Assembly (NCBI RefSeq): GCF_001894985.1
Contig: NZ_BCXG01000006.1
Location: 228,322 to 292,321, forward strand
DNA length: 64,000 bases
Reading direction: 5' to 3'
From: Rhodococcus tukisamuensis NBRC 100609
GTDB lineage: Bacteria; Actinomycetota; Actinomycetes; Mycobacteriales; Mycobacteriaceae
Part shown: positions 22,439 through 30,996 of the stretch, in pieces
Layout of the letters: every line of letters starts with the position of its first letter
Numbering within the stretch: position 1 is the stretch's first letter
Translations under genes and position numbers: made by a program
The notes under the pieces: model-generated
Database searches by the model: none
What the model was told of the DNA's origin: nothing
Seen by the model: only the letters and a program-made list of their open reading frames with translations

Positions 22439-23530
22439 TCAGACCTGGCGCGACTTCCAGATCGGCAGGCCGTCGCCGGTGGCGAAAGCGAGGAAGGCAT
22501 CGTTCTCGTCGGGATCGCCGATGGTGATCCGCACCCCGTCGGTGCCGTAGGGGCGCACCAGCACGCCCGCTGCCGCGCTGGCCTCGGAGAACTCCGCCGA
22601 GCGGTCGCCGAGCGGCAGCCAGACGAAGTTCGCGTTGGACGCGGGCACCTCGTAGCCGGCGCCGATCAGGGCTTCGCGCATCCGCCGGCGCTCCGCGACG
22701 ACCCCGTCGGTGCGGGCCAGCAGTTCGTCCGCGGCGGCCAGCGAGGCGACCGCAGCGGCCTGCGCGACCGTGCTCACGGCGAACGGGATGTGCACCTTGC
22801 TCAGCGCCGCGATGATCCCGGGGTCCGCGACCGCGTACCCGACCCGCAGGCCCGCGAGGCCGTACGCCTTCGAGAACGTCCGTAGTACAACGACGTTCGC
22901 CCGGCCCTCGGCGAGCGCGACACCGTTCGGGATTTCCGCGCCGGCCTGGTCGCCAGGGCGCGTGTACTCGATGTACGCCTCGTCGAGGATCACCAGGATG
23001 TCCGCGGGCACCGCGTCGAGGAATCGTTCGAGCGCATCCTGCGTGACGACGGTGCCGGTCGGGTTGTTCGGATTGCAGACGAAGATCACCCGGGTCCGGT
23101 CGGTGATCGCTGCGAGCATCGCGTCGAGGTCGTGCAGGTGGTCTGCGGTCAGCGGCACCTGGACCGGGGTGGCGCCCGCGACCCGCGCGACCACCGGGTA
23201 CACCTCGAACGCGCGCCAGGCGAAGAGCACCTCGTCGCCGGGGCCCGCGGTGATCTGCACGAGCTCCTGGCACAGGCTCACCGATCCGCAGCCCGCGGCG
23301 ACGCGGTCGACGCTGACGCCGAGCGAGTCCGCGAGGGCCTCGCGCAGGGCGACCGACCCGTTGTCGGGATAGCGGTTCACGCCCAGCGCGGACTCCGCGA
23401 TCGCAGCGGCGACGCTGGGCAGCGGGCCCGCCGTGGTCTCGTTGCTCGCGAGTTTTATCGCGCCGGGAAACGTGCGTCCGGGCACGTAGGGGCTGATGTC
23501 GACGAGGTCGGGGCGGGTGCGTGCGGTCAC
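22439..23530 (-). CDS. pat: Aromatic amino acid / histidinol-phosphate aminotransferase (Pat/HisC family)
   Basis: Encodes 363 residues from GTG 23530. Class II PLP-aminotransferase motifs are present: KLASNETTAGPLPS, NRYPDNGSVALREAL, VIFVCNPNNPTGTV, VILDEAYIEY and the PLP lysine in RTFSKAYGLAGLRVGY. In actinobacteria this branch (Pat/HisC2) converts prephenate-derived keto acids to Phe and Tyr. The prephenate dehydrogenase gene lies only 3 kb away, supporting an aromatic role over histidine synthesis. It ends 3 bp from the convergent mycolyltransferase stop. Sequence alone cannot fully separate Pat from HisC. Confidence 0.85.
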   Translation of the reverse strand: MTARTRPDLVDISPYVPGRTFPGAIKLASNETTAGPLPSVAAAIAESALGVNRYPDNGSVALREALADSLGVSVDRVAAGCGSVSLCQELVQITAGPGDEVLFAWRAFEVYPVVARVAGATPVQVPLTADHLHDLDAMLAAITDRTRVIFVCNPNNPTGTVVTQDALERFLDAVPADILVILDEAYIEYTRPGDQAGAEIPNGVALAEGRANVVVLRTFSKAYGLAGLRVGYAVADPGIIAALSKVHIPFAVSTVAQAAAVASLAAADELLARTDGVVAERRRMREALIGAGYEVPASNANFVWLPLGDRSAEFSEASAAAGVLVRPYGTDGVRITIGDPDENDAFLAFATGDGLPIWKSRQV

Positions 23531-23634
23531 GGGAGGTCATTATGCATGCGTGGCCGACTCGCGGTGGGCCGTCGGCCCAGGCTGGGCGCAAATTGGGACG
23601 AGCGCACGGGCCCGGGTCGTGCCAGAGTAGATGT

Positions 23635-24378
23635 ATGTCGGGAATCTTCACCGACAGCGCGATGCTCCGCGCCGTCGGTGACCAGTCGGATCAGTCGCAG
23701 ACGGATCAGCCGCGGGCCACCGTGCCGCTGACGGCGGCGGCGCCGGACGGGCCGGCCCGCGGCGGCATCGTGGTGCTGCACGAGTCGCGGAGGTTCACCG
23801 ACGCGGTGCTGGACCTGATGCGCCTGCTCGCGGGCGAGGGCTGGCTGACGGTCGCGCCGCACCTGTTCCACCGGCAGCCCGGGGACCTCGAGGTCGAGGT
23901 GTTCGGCGACAACCTGTTCGCGGACTTCGACGCCGCCTTCGACTGGCTGGTCGCCCGCGGCGTGTACGCGGACTGCGTCGGGGTGCTCGGTTTCGACGAC
24001 GCCGGCACGGCCGCGCTGCTGGTCGCCACCAACCGGCCGGTCGGGGCGGCGGTGAGCGTCGCGGCGCGCGGCATCGTCGAGCCGCTGCGGGCGGACACAC
24101 CTGCCCTGGTGGACGCGCTGGCGTCACTGCAGGCGCCCTGGCTGGGCCTGTACGGCGAGGACGACCCCCGAACCCCGCCCGCGCACGTCGAGCGGCTGCG
24201 CGACGCGTCCGCCCGCGCACCCGTCGCCACCCACGTGGTGAGTTACCGCGGCCTGGCGCACCGGGCCGACGAGCCGACGCAACTGCCGGACAACGGGGAC
24301 GACGACGATCCGGACGTGCAGGCGATCATGGATGCGCAGCGGCGGATCTTCGACTGGTTCGACGGAAACCTGAGGTGA
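23635..24378 (+). CDS. Dienelactone-hydrolase-family protein
   Basis: Encodes 247 residues from ATG 23635. It has the dienelactone hydrolase-type alpha/beta fold: GGIVVLHESRRFTD, then AGEGWLTVAPHLFHR. The usual nucleophile motif G-x-C/S-x-G is replaced by GFDDAGTAALLVA, so the catalytic Cys or Ser is missing. The acid-His part (GEDDPRTPPAHVERL, SYRGLAHRAD) remains. It may be a non-catalytic or altered family member. Divergent from pat, with ~100 bp between the starts. Confidence 0.72.
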   Translation: MSGIFTDSAMLRAVGDQSDQSQTDQPRATVPLTAAAPDGPARGGIVVLHESRRFTDAVLDLMRLLAGEGWLTVAPHLFHRQPGDLEVEVFGDNLFADFDAAFDWLVARGVYADCVGVLGFDDAGTAALLVATNRPVGAAVSVAARGIVEPLRADTPALVDALASLQAPWLGLYGEDDPRTPPAHVERLRDASARAPVATHVVSYRGLAHRADEPTQLPDNGDDDDPDVQAIMDAQRRIFDWFDGNLR

Positions 24379-24483
24379 CGGCCCGGTTACCGGCGGTGAC
24401 CTGGGACTTTGGAGGCGTTTTGCCATCCCGGTCCAGTCTGTGTAACCTTTCGATCCGGCGGTTCCGAAAGGTTCCTGAGCCTA

Positions 24484-24575
24484 GGAAGCGTGCCAGAGCG
24501 GCCGAATGGGACTCACTGCTAATGAGTTGTCCTCCTCAAAGGGGACCGGAGGTTCAAATCCTCTCGCTTCCGCCA
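24484..24575 (+). tRNA. tRNA-Ser(GCT)
   Basis: A 92-nt class II tRNA. Acceptor GGAAGCG pairs with CGCTTCC, the anticodon stem ACTCA/TGAGT encloses CTGCTAA with anticodon GCT (24518-24520), a long variable arm follows, then T arm GGAGG-TTCAAAT-CCTCT, discriminator G and encoded CCA. Confidence 0.96.
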
Positions 24576-24611
24576 CGTTGGTGCCAGTTGGCCAACACAA
24601 TTTAAGAACAT

Positions 24612-24684
24612 GCGCCCGTAGCTCAACGGATAGAGCACTTGACTACGGATCAAGAGGTTAGGGGTTCGAATCCCTTCGGGCGCA
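24612..24684 (+). tRNA. tRNA-Arg(ACG)
   Basis: A 73-nt tRNA. Acceptor GCGCCCG/CGGGCGC, anticodon stem CTTGA/TCAAG with loop CTACGGA (anticodon ACG, 24645-24647), T arm with GTTCGAATC. CCA is not encoded. A34 should be converted to inosine by TadA, encoded at 28384. Confidence 0.96.
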
Positions 24685-24688
24685 CAAC

Positions 24689-24723
24689 AAAGGGCCCCGT
24701 CACCACTGGTGACGGGGCCCTTT
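24689..24723 (+). terminator. Terminator of the tRNA-Ser/tRNA-Arg pair
   Basis: AAAGGGCCCCGTCACC pairs with GGTGACGGGGCCCTTT around a short ACT loop, 5 bp after the tRNA-Arg end. Confidence 0.85.
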
Positions 24724-24848
24724 CGGTTTGTCGGGGCAGGGTGTGCTTCACCTCACGTACTGCGGGATCGGGCCGACGCGATTAGTTTGGGGCGGCCCGA
24801 CGGTCTCCATTGCCGGACATCCCGAAGCGACGAACGAGGAGCGACTCC

Positions 24849-25445
24849 ATGCGCATTGTGATCTGCGAATTCATGAGCCTGGACGGCGTCGTGCAGGCGC
24901 CCGGCGGACCCGACGAGGACACCGACGGCGGATTCGCGCACGGCGGCTGGTCGCACCCGTTCTTCGACCCGGAGGTGGTCGGTGGCGCCTTCGACGGCGC
25001 GCTGAGCGCGGCCGCGGCGCTGCTGTTCGGCCGCCGCACCTGGCAGACGATGGCCGCGGCGTGGCCCGAGCGCGCCGGCGACCCGTTCGCCGACCGGATG
25101 AACGCCATCCCGAAGTACGTCGTGTCCGGGACCCTCGGCGACGGCGAGCTGACCTGGGACAACACCACACGCATTCCCGGTGAGGAGGCCGTCGCCGGAA
25201 TCCGGAAGCTGCACGAGGCGGACGGCGGCGACCTGCTGGTCATGGGCAGCCCCACCCTGGCCCGCACCCTGCTGAGCGAGGGCCTGGTCGACGAGCTCCG
25301 GCTCATCGTGATGCCGGTGCTGCTCGGCGGCGGGAAGTCCATCTTCCCCGACGACGGCGGCCTGCGCACGCTCGAGCTGGTCTCGGTGGTCACCAGCGAC
25401 GCGGGCGTGAACGTCTGCACCTACCGACCGGCCACCGCGGGGTAG
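24849..25445 (+). CDS. Dihydrofolate-reductase-like (RibD C-terminal domain) protein
   Basis: Encodes 198 residues from ATG 24849, with GAGGAG upstream. It matches the RibD_C/DHFR-like family: MRIVICEFMSLDGVVQAPGG at the N-terminus, LLFGRRTWQTM, KYVVSGTLGD, LLVMGSPTLARTLLSEGLVD and LIVMPVLLGGGKSIF. These stand-alone proteins bind NADPH and are probably reductases, but substrates are mostly unknown. They are not the housekeeping FolA or RibD. Monocistronic here, convergent with the next gene. Confidence 0.85.
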   Translation: MRIVICEFMSLDGVVQAPGGPDEDTDGGFAHGGWSHPFFDPEVVGGAFDGALSAAAALLFGRRTWQTMAAAWPERAGDPFADRMNAIPKYVVSGTLGDGELTWDNTTRIPGEEAVAGIRKLHEADGGDLLVMGSPTLARTLLSEGLVDELRLIVMPVLLGGGKSIFPDDGGLRTLELVSVVTSDAGVNVCTYRPATAG

Positions 25446-25463
25446 CTCGCGTCGGGTCCCGGA

Positions 25464-25991
25464 TCAGTGACATCCGCAGACGCCGGTCAGCGACTGCACC
25501 TGGTAGCACTCGCCGCAGGTCATCTCGGCGCCGTGCTCGCGGCGCCGTGACTGGTCGCGTCGGCGGGTCTTGTCGCGGGCCCGGCGGACCTGCTCGGTGA
25601 GGGTCGCGGTGCCGCCGTCGGCGGGCAGCCCGGCCGCCTCGAAGTGCCGGTAGCAGCGCAGCCGCTCCTGCGCGGCGTGCAGTTCGACGTCCTCTGGTGT
25701 CTCGCCGTACGACGCGGTCACCGCGACCGCGTACCCCGGGCCGACGGTGCCGTCCACCTTGCTCACGCACAGGGAGGTCAGCAGCGGCTCGCCGCGGCGA
25801 CGGCACTCCGCCCCGACCCGGCCGAGGGTCTCGCCGATCCAGTTCTGCATCAGGCTCTTCGTGCGAACCCCCGTGTCGGCCTGGATCCGGGCAGCGAGGT
25901 CCCCGTAGGTGACGGTGCCGAGGTAGCTGCCGGCCACCTCGATCAGGACCGTCCGCGCGTGCTCCGCCCAGACCTCTTGGTTGTCGCGCAT
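25464..25991 (-). CDS. Conserved hypothetical protein with C-terminal Cys cluster
   Basis: Encodes 175 residues. The N-terminal half (HARTVLIEVAGSYLGTVTYG then DLAARIQADTGVRTKSLMQN) resembles small DNA-associated or endonuclease-accessory folds in which a helix reads 'VTYGDLA'. The middle has VTASYGETPEDVELHAAQER. The C-terminus ends with a basic stretch and a CGEC...CGC cluster likely to bind zinc. No family name recognised. The 18-bp gap to the convergent upstream-listed gene holds no terminator. Confidence 0.6.
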   Translation of the reverse strand: MRDNQEVWAEHARTVLIEVAGSYLGTVTYGDLAARIQADTGVRTKSLMQNWIGETLGRVGAECRRRGEPLLTSLCVSKVDGTVGPGYAVAVTASYGETPEDVELHAAQERLRCYRHFEAAGLPADGGTATLTEQVRRARDKTRRRDQSRRREHGAEMTCGECYQVQSLTGVCGCH

Positions 25992-26152
25992 GCAGTACCC
26001 CCGTCTACTGCGACCGACGCGTCCGGCCGTCTGTCCGGTTCATCCGTATCGGCGGTCTGAGTGTTACCGCGGGCCCGGTCCCGTGCGGGCCGGGCGACGC
26101 GCGGTGCGGCGTCGCCGGTGCCGAACGGCCCGCTGTCGCTTACCGTAGGCAG

Positions 26153-26761
26153 GTGACCATTCCTGTGCAGGGCGCCGCGTCGGCCCCGGGTTCCGCTTCG
26201 GCCTGGCCCGCGGTTCTCACCTGGCGTGCACACTCGGCGCCGCGGATGGAATCGGTCCGCGTCCAGCTCGTCGGCAACCGGATCAAGGCCGCCGGCCGGA
26301 TCATCGGCGGGCACTGCGCCGAGCACAACGCCTTCAGCGCCTCCTACGACCTGGTCACCGACGAGAACGGCGTCACCCGTCGCCTCTCGCTTCGGGCCAG
26401 TCTCGCGTCCGGGGAGAAGCAGGTCTCGATCAGCCGGGACGAAGAGGGCTACTGGATGATCGAGGACGGCACCAACCCCAAGCGCTCCACCTTCGGCGGC
26501 GCGCTGGACGTGGACGTGGTGCTCAGCCCGTTCTTCAACACGCTGCCGATCCGGCGCTTCGGCATGCAGACCGACTCGGAGGACATCCAGGTGCCGGTCG
26601 TGTACGTGTACCTGCCGGACCTCAGCGTGCGGGAGGCGAGCCTGACGTACAGCAGCGGCTCGGACGGCATCCACGTGCTCTCCCCGGTGTCGAGTTCCTC
26701 GATCACCATCGACGCCGACGGCTTCGTCCTCGACTACCCCGGACTGGCCGAACGGATCTGA
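26153..26761 (+). CDS. Putative glycolipid-binding family protein (DUF1089-like)
   Basis: Encodes 202 residues from GTG 26153. Sequence follows the putative glycolipid-binding family: LTWRAHSAPRMESVRVQLVG, ASYDLVTDENGVTRRLSLRA, GYWMIEDG, VLSPFFNTLPIRRFGM and VPVVYVYLPDLSVREASLTY. These form a beta-barrel-like fold; the glycolipid link comes from structural similarity only. No signal peptide, so it acts in the cytoplasm. Convergent with tyrA, 31 bp away. Confidence 0.82.
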   Translation: MTIPVQGAASAPGSASAWPAVLTWRAHSAPRMESVRVQLVGNRIKAAGRIIGGHCAEHNAFSASYDLVTDENGVTRRLSLRASLASGEKQVSISRDEEGYWMIEDGTNPKRSTFGGALDVDVVLSPFFNTLPIRRFGMQTDSEDIQVPVVYVYLPDLSVREASLTYSSGSDGIHVLSPVSSSSITIDADGFVLDYPGLAERI

Positions 26762-26792
26762 CGCGGGTCCCGACCGGCCCTGTCTCCGCGGC

Positions 26793-27767
26793 TCAGTAGG
26801 TCCGGGCCCGCAGCACCTCGCCGCGGCGTCCGGCGTCCCGCAGGAGCCGCTCCCAGCCCGGTTCGCCCACCAGCACGCCGGTGATCTCCGTGCGCGGCAG
26901 GCTCTCGTAACGACGCCGCGCCGCATGCCCGGCAACGACCAGTGCCTCGGTGTCGGCGTCCGCCGCGAGTGCGGCGCGGGCCGCGGTGAGCAGCTCCAGC
27001 GCCTCGTCCAGCGCCACGGTGAGGGCCTCGGCGTTCGCCTCGCACATCGCGCGGACCAGGTCCGGCGCGGTGCCCGCGACCCGGGTGCCGTCGCGGAACG
27101 AGCCCGCCGCCAGCGCCAGTGCCAGGTCGCCGCCGGACGCCGCCGTCACCGCCAGGGCCTCCGCGAGCAGGTGCGGCAGGTGCGAGATCCGCGCGACCGC
27201 CGAGTCGTGCTCGTCGGGGTCCGCGGGCACCACCACCGCGCCACAGTCCAGCGCCAGGTCCGCCACGCGAGTCCAGGACGCCGGATCGGTGCCGTCCTCG
27301 GCGGTGACCACCCAGACCGCGTCCCGGAACAGCTCGCCGTCGCCGGCGGACCAGCCGGACTGCGAGGTGCCGGCCATCGGGTGCCCGCCCACGAATCGCG
27401 AGCCCAGCCCGTGCCCGGCGACGGCGTCGCGCACCGCGCCCTTGACGCTCACCACGTCGGTGAGGGTGCATCCGGGGGCGTGCACCGCGATCTGGCCGAG
27501 CACCGCGTCGAGCGCGGGCACCGGCACCGCGACGACCAGCACGGCATCCGCTTCGGCGGCCCGGCGCAGCACCGCCGTGAGGTCGCTGTCGGCGTCGTAG
27601 CCGTCGGCGCGCGCCTCCTCGACCGGGCCGGCGGAGCGGTTGTAGCCCCAGGCGGTGCGGCCGGCCGCGACGGCGGCGCGCAGCAGCGACCCGCCGATCA
27701 GGCCGAGCCCGAGCACGCACACCGGCGGGGTGGTGGATTCAGCAGACACCCGGATAGGTTGGCACAT
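26793..27767 (-). CDS. tyrA: Prephenate dehydrogenase
   Basis: Encodes 324 residues from ATG 27767; GTG 27749 is an alternative. It has the NAD-binding Rossmann motif VLGLGLIGGSLLRA near the N-terminus, SVKGAVRDAVAG, and the catalytic region FVGGHPMAGTSQSGW with the conserved His. Later AVARISHLPHLLAEAL and AGSFRDGTRVAGTAP complete the family pattern. It oxidatively decarboxylates prephenate to 4-hydroxyphenylpyruvate for Tyr synthesis; pat at 22439 would do the transamination. It lacks an ACT domain, so feedback control may be weak. Divergent from the TadA-companion gene. Confidence 0.92.
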   Translation of the reverse strand: MCQPIRVSAESTTPPVCVLGLGLIGGSLLRAAVAAGRTAWGYNRSAGPVEEARADGYDADSDLTAVLRRAAEADAVLVVAVPVPALDAVLGQIAVHAPGCTLTDVVSVKGAVRDAVAGHGLGSRFVGGHPMAGTSQSGWSAGDGELFRDAVWVVTAEDGTDPASWTRVADLALDCGAVVVPADPDEHDSAVARISHLPHLLAEALAVTAASGGDLALALAAGSFRDGTRVAGTAPDLVRAMCEANAEALTVALDEALELLTAARAALAADADTEALVVAGHAARRRYESLPRTEITGVLVGEPGWERLLRDAGRRGEVLRARTY

Positions 27768-27815
27768 TTCGCGCTGGACTTCTGTTACCGGCCTGCGGCG
27801 GACTACGGTGACCGC

Positions 27816-28355
27816 ATGGCAGCTCAGCGCGCGCGGGACAACAGCGCACCTTCGGACGAGCTCGACGATCTCGAGGGGTTTGCGGTCGCAGTCGTCCGGG
27901 AGGACGGCAAGTGGCGGTGCACGGCGCTGACCACGGCCGCGCTCGACAGCCTCGAGGCCGCGGAGACCGAACTGCGTGAGATGCGCAGCTCCGGCGCGGT
28001 GTTCGGTCTGATCGACGTGGACGACGAGTTCTTCGTCATCCTGCGCCCGGCGCCGTCCGGGACCCGGCTGCTCCTCTCCGACGCCACCATGGCGCTGGAC
28101 TACGACATCGCCGCGGACGTGCTGGAAGCACTGAACGTCGAGACCCCGGACATCGACCCCGACGAACTCGACACCGTCGAGCCCTGGGAAGAGGGCGACC
28201 TCGGCCTGCTCGCGGACCTCGGCCTCCCGGAACCGGTGCTCGGGGTGATCCTCGCGGAGACCGAGCTGTACCCGGACGAGCAGTTGAACATGATCGCGCA
28301 GCGGCTCGGGTTCGCCACCGAGCTGTCCGCGGTGCTCGACGCCGCGCCGCGGTAG
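27816..28355 (+). CDS. tRNA adenosine deaminase-associated protein
   Basis: Encodes 179 residues from ATG 27816. It matches the actinobacterial family found next to tadA: EGFAVAVVREDGKWRCTALT, FGLIDVDDEFFVILRPAP and ALDYDIAADVLEALNVETPD. It is acidic. Its biochemical role is not established; the name follows its constant linkage to tadA, which starts 28 bp downstream on the same strand. The two are almost certainly an operon. Confidence 0.88.
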   Translation: MAAQRARDNSAPSDELDDLEGFAVAVVREDGKWRCTALTTAALDSLEAAETELREMRSSGAVFGLIDVDDEFFVILRPAPSGTRLLLSDATMALDYDIAADVLEALNVETPDIDPDELDTVEPWEEGDLGLLADLGLPEPVLGVILAETELYPDEQLNMIAQRLGFATELSAVLDAAPR

Positions 28356-28383
28356 ACGACACCGCACAGACGGCACCGCGTTG

Positions 28384-28854
28384 ATGACACTGGGCAGTCC
28401 GGTCGGCCGCGACGAGGCGATGGTCCGGGCGGCCATCGCCGCCGCGGCCGAGGCCGACGCTGCCGACGTCCCGGTGGGGGCCGTGGTGTTCGACGCCAAC
28501 GGGGTGGAACTGGCCCGTGCCGCCAACGCCCGCGAGGCGTCCGCCGACCCGACCGCTCACGCCGAGATCCTGGCGCTGCGCGCCGCAGCCCGCGTGCACG
28601 GCGACGGCTGGCGGCTCGAGGGCGCCACCCTGGCGGTGACCCTGGAGCCGTGCACCATGTGCGCGGGCGCCCTGGTGCTGGCCCGGGTCTCGAAGGTGGT
28701 GTTCGGGGCGTGGGAGCCGAAGACCGGCGCTGTCGGCTCGCTGTGGGACGTGGTCCGCGACCGCCGGCTCACGCACCGCCCGCAGGTGCGCGGGGGAGTG
28801 CTCGAGGCCGAGTGCGCGGCGCTGCTCGAAGAGTTCTTCCGCGGGCAGCGCTGA
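28384..28854 (+). CDS. tadA: tRNA(adenine34) deaminase
   Basis: Encodes 156 residues from ATG 28384; an adjacent TTG at 28381 is possible. Zinc cytidine/adenosine deaminase motifs are clear: HAEILALRAA with catalytic Glu and zinc His, and PCTMCAGALVLARV with both zinc Cys. It converts A34 to inosine in tRNA-Arg(ACG), encoded at 24612-24684. Essential in most bacteria. Operonic with the preceding gene. Confidence 0.93.
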   Translation: MTLGSPVGRDEAMVRAAIAAAAEADAADVPVGAVVFDANGVELARAANAREASADPTAHAEILALRAAARVHGDGWRLEGATLAVTLEPCTMCAGALVLARVSKVVFGAWEPKTGAVGSLWDVVRDRRLTHRPQVRGGVLEAECAALLEEFFRGQR

Positions 28855-28896
28855 CCTGCGCTTTCGGTTCCGTTGTCCGTTCCCGGCCCGACCTAG

Positions 28897-28937
28897 TGCG
28901 ACATTCGTACAGTCTGACTGAACGAATGCGACATTCG
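28897..28937. repeat. TGCGACATTCG direct repeat in intergenic DNA
   Basis: TGCGACATTCG occurs at 28897-28907 and 28927-28937; ATTCGT and ACGAAT between them form a short inverted repeat. It lies downstream of tadA. It may be one of the small structured intergenic repeats seen elsewhere in the window. Confidence 0.6.
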
Positions 28938-29001
28938 GTCGACGAAGGCGTCCTGACCACCGGATTTAGCGTGAGCGCCGACGTCGGGTAAAGTCACCAG
29001 C

Positions 29002-29092
29002 GGTGGCGTGTCCGAGCGGCCTAAGGAGCACGCCTCGAAAGCGTGTGACGGGTAACCCCCGTCCGAGGGTTCAAATCCCTCCGCCACCGCCA
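29002..29092 (+). tRNA. tRNA-Ser(CGA)
   Basis: A 91-nt class II tRNA. Acceptor GGTGGCG/CGCCACC, anticodon stem CACGC/GCGTG with loop CTCGAAA (anticodon CGA, 29036-29038), a long variable arm, T arm GAGGG-TTCAAAT-CCCTC, discriminator G and encoded CCA. Confidence 0.96.
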
Positions 29093-29093
29093 G

Positions 29094-29128
29094 AGAGAGC
29101 CCCGACCGGTTTCCGGTCGGGGCTCTCT
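29094..29128 (+). terminator. Terminator of tRNA-Ser(CGA)
   Basis: AGAGAGCCCCGACCGG pairs perfectly with CCGGTCGGGGCTCTCT around TTT, immediately after the tRNA. Confidence 0.88.
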
Positions 29129-29178
29129 TGCATCCGGCGGCAGTGCCGTCCGTTGAAGCGGCAACTATCGTGTGGCAG

Positions 29179-29865
29179 ATGAAGAAGTCGTGGTGGATCA
29201 CCGGGGGCATCGCGCTGGTCGCGGTCCTCGCTCTTCTCGTCGGACCGTGGGTGTACGGGACGTGGATAGCCGAGGACGACGACCCCGCCGCCGCGGTATC
29301 CACCTCGGCCGCGCAGGCCGCCGTCGGTAACCTCGCCGGGCAGTGGCGGGTGGACGCCGGTGCGGCGCCGAATGCCACGGCCGCCGGTTACACCGTGCAC
29401 GAGGTGCTCAACGGTGCGAGCGTCACCGTGGTCGGGTCCACCGACCAGGTCGACGGCGGCGCCACCGTCGACGGCCAGACGCTCACTGCGGCCGACGTGA
29501 CCGTGCAGGTCAAGGGCATCACCACCGACAACCCGCGACGCGACGGGCAGTTCGTCGGCAACGTCATGTCCGCCGGCGCCTACCCGACCGCGACGTTCAC
29601 CCTCGACGCTCCGGTGGACCTGTCGACGGTGCCGAGGGACGGGACCACCGCGACCGTCCCCGCCACCGGCACCCTCGAACTGCGCGGGGTGAAGCGTCCC
29701 GTCACCGTCGACATCGAGGTGCTGCACTCGGGGGAGTCGCTGATTGCGTCGGGCAGCGTCCCGGTGACCTGGACCGACTTCGGGGTGCAGCCGCCGTCGT
29801 TCGCGTTCGTCACCGTCGACGGGTCCGGGACCGTGGACTTCCTGGTCCACCTCGTCCGGGACTGA
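29179..29865 (+). CDS. YceI-family lipid-binding-like protein, membrane-anchored
   Basis: Encodes 228 residues from ATG 29179. An N-terminal membrane helix (WWITGGIALVAVLALLVGPW) anchors a YceI lipocalin-like beta-barrel outside the cell. Family motifs are LAGQWRVDAG, VKGITTDNPRRDGQFVG, YPTATFTLD and GTLELRGVKRPVTVDIEV. YceI proteins bind isoprenoid or other amphiphilic lipids. The helix is not followed by a clear cleavage site, so it is more likely an anchor than a signal peptide. Preceded by the tRNA-Ser terminator. Confidence 0.87.
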   Translation: MKKSWWITGGIALVAVLALLVGPWVYGTWIAEDDDPAAAVSTSAAQAAVGNLAGQWRVDAGAAPNATAAGYTVHEVLNGASVTVVGSTDQVDGGATVDGQTLTAADVTVQVKGITTDNPRRDGQFVGNVMSAGAYPTATFTLDAPVDLSTVPRDGTTATVPATGTLELRGVKRPVTVDIEVLHSGESLIASGSVPVTWTDFGVQPPSFAFVTVDGSGTVDFLVHLVRD

Positions 29866-29905
29866 TTTGCGTCCCGCCCGACCTCGACGGCCGCAGTCAG
29901 GCTGC

Positions 29906-30805
29906 CTACGGCGTCCACCCGGGCGGACCGAACACGTAGCCCATCCGTTCGCGCCAGGAGCCGGCGGAGCGCACGTCCCGCACGATCGCCGCGTACTCGT
30001 GCCCCTGCAGGGTGAGGATGTTGTAGGTGTTCACCGGCTTGGTCAGGCCGTAGGTCGGGCGGTGGGTCTCGGGCTGGAAGGTGCCGAAGAGGCGGTCCCA
30101 GAGGACCAGGATCCCGGCGTAGTTCTTGTCGAGGTACTCCGGGTCGCAGCCGTGGTGCACCCGGTGGTGCGACGGTGTGTTGAACACGAACTCGATCGGG
30201 CGCGGCAGTCGGTCCACCCGCTCGGTGTGCACGAAGAACTGGTAGACGAGGTTCACCGAGAACCCGACGAACACCATCCACGGCGGAATGCCGATGAGCG
30301 GCAACGGGATCCACATCAGGATCTCCCCGCTGTTGTTCCACTTCTGCCGTAGCGCGGTGGCGAAGTTGTAGTACTCGCTCGAGTGGTGTGCCTGGTGGGT
30401 GGCCCACACGATCCTGGTTCGGTGCGCGATCCGGTGGTACCAGTAGAACAGCAGGTCGACGCCCACCAGCAGGATCACCCAGGTGTACCAGGCATCCACC
30501 GGCAGGTGCCACGGCGCCAGGTACGCGTAGATCGCCGCGTACCCGACCAGGGCGAGTGCCTTCCACGCGGCGCTGGTCAGGACCGACACGGCGCCCATCG
30601 AGATGCTTGCCCGGGAGTCCGCCGGGTCGTAGCCGCCGCGGGGCGGGTGGGTTCGGCCGTCCGCGCCGCGTTCGGGGGCGGCGAGGTACCGCGCGGCCGA
30701 CCATTCCAGGGCCAGGAACAGCACGAAGAACGGAATGGCGAACGCCACCGGGTCGCGCAGTGGTCTGGGTAGTGAGTTCCAGAAATCGGGGACGATCTCG
30801 AGCAT
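29906..30805 (-). CDS. Sterol desaturase / fatty acid hydroxylase family membrane protein
   Basis: Encodes 299 residues from ATG 30805. Hydrophobic segments (PVAFAIPFFVLFLALEWSAA, WYTWVILLVGVDLLFYWYH) surround the eight-histidine di-iron motif: HRIAH, HQAHHSSE and HHRVHHGCD. The family hydroxylates or desaturates lipids in the membrane. Actinobacterial members may act on carotenoids or fatty acyl chains; the substrate cannot be told here. A longer in-frame upstream reading to 31720 overlaps other genes and is rejected. Confidence 0.87.
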   Translation of the reverse strand: MLEIVPDFWNSLPRPLRDPVAFAIPFFVLFLALEWSAARYLAAPERGADGRTHPPRGGYDPADSRASISMGAVSVLTSAAWKALALVGYAAIYAYLAPWHLPVDAWYTWVILLVGVDLLFYWYHRIAHRTRIVWATHQAHHSSEYYNFATALRQKWNNSGEILMWIPLPLIGIPPWMVFVGFSVNLVYQFFVHTERVDRLPRPIEFVFNTPSHHRVHHGCDPEYLDKNYAGILVLWDRLFGTFQPETHRPTYGLTKPVNTYNILTLQGHEYAAIVRDVRSAGSWRERMGYVFGPPGWTP

Positions 30806-30996
30806 GGTTGCAGTGTGCCGCCTCGTTCGGGACCGGGTCCGGAAATCCTTCGAGCCGGGCGTGCATCGGTCGCCGCGACGCACGGGCCGGACCCCCGGTT
30901 CCCCTGTGGGCAAGCACCTGTGCACGGCCCCTGACGTGGCCTTTGTCGTGATAACGTGCGGATCGTCCGGAACCCGATCCGGACCACCCGGGGGGG

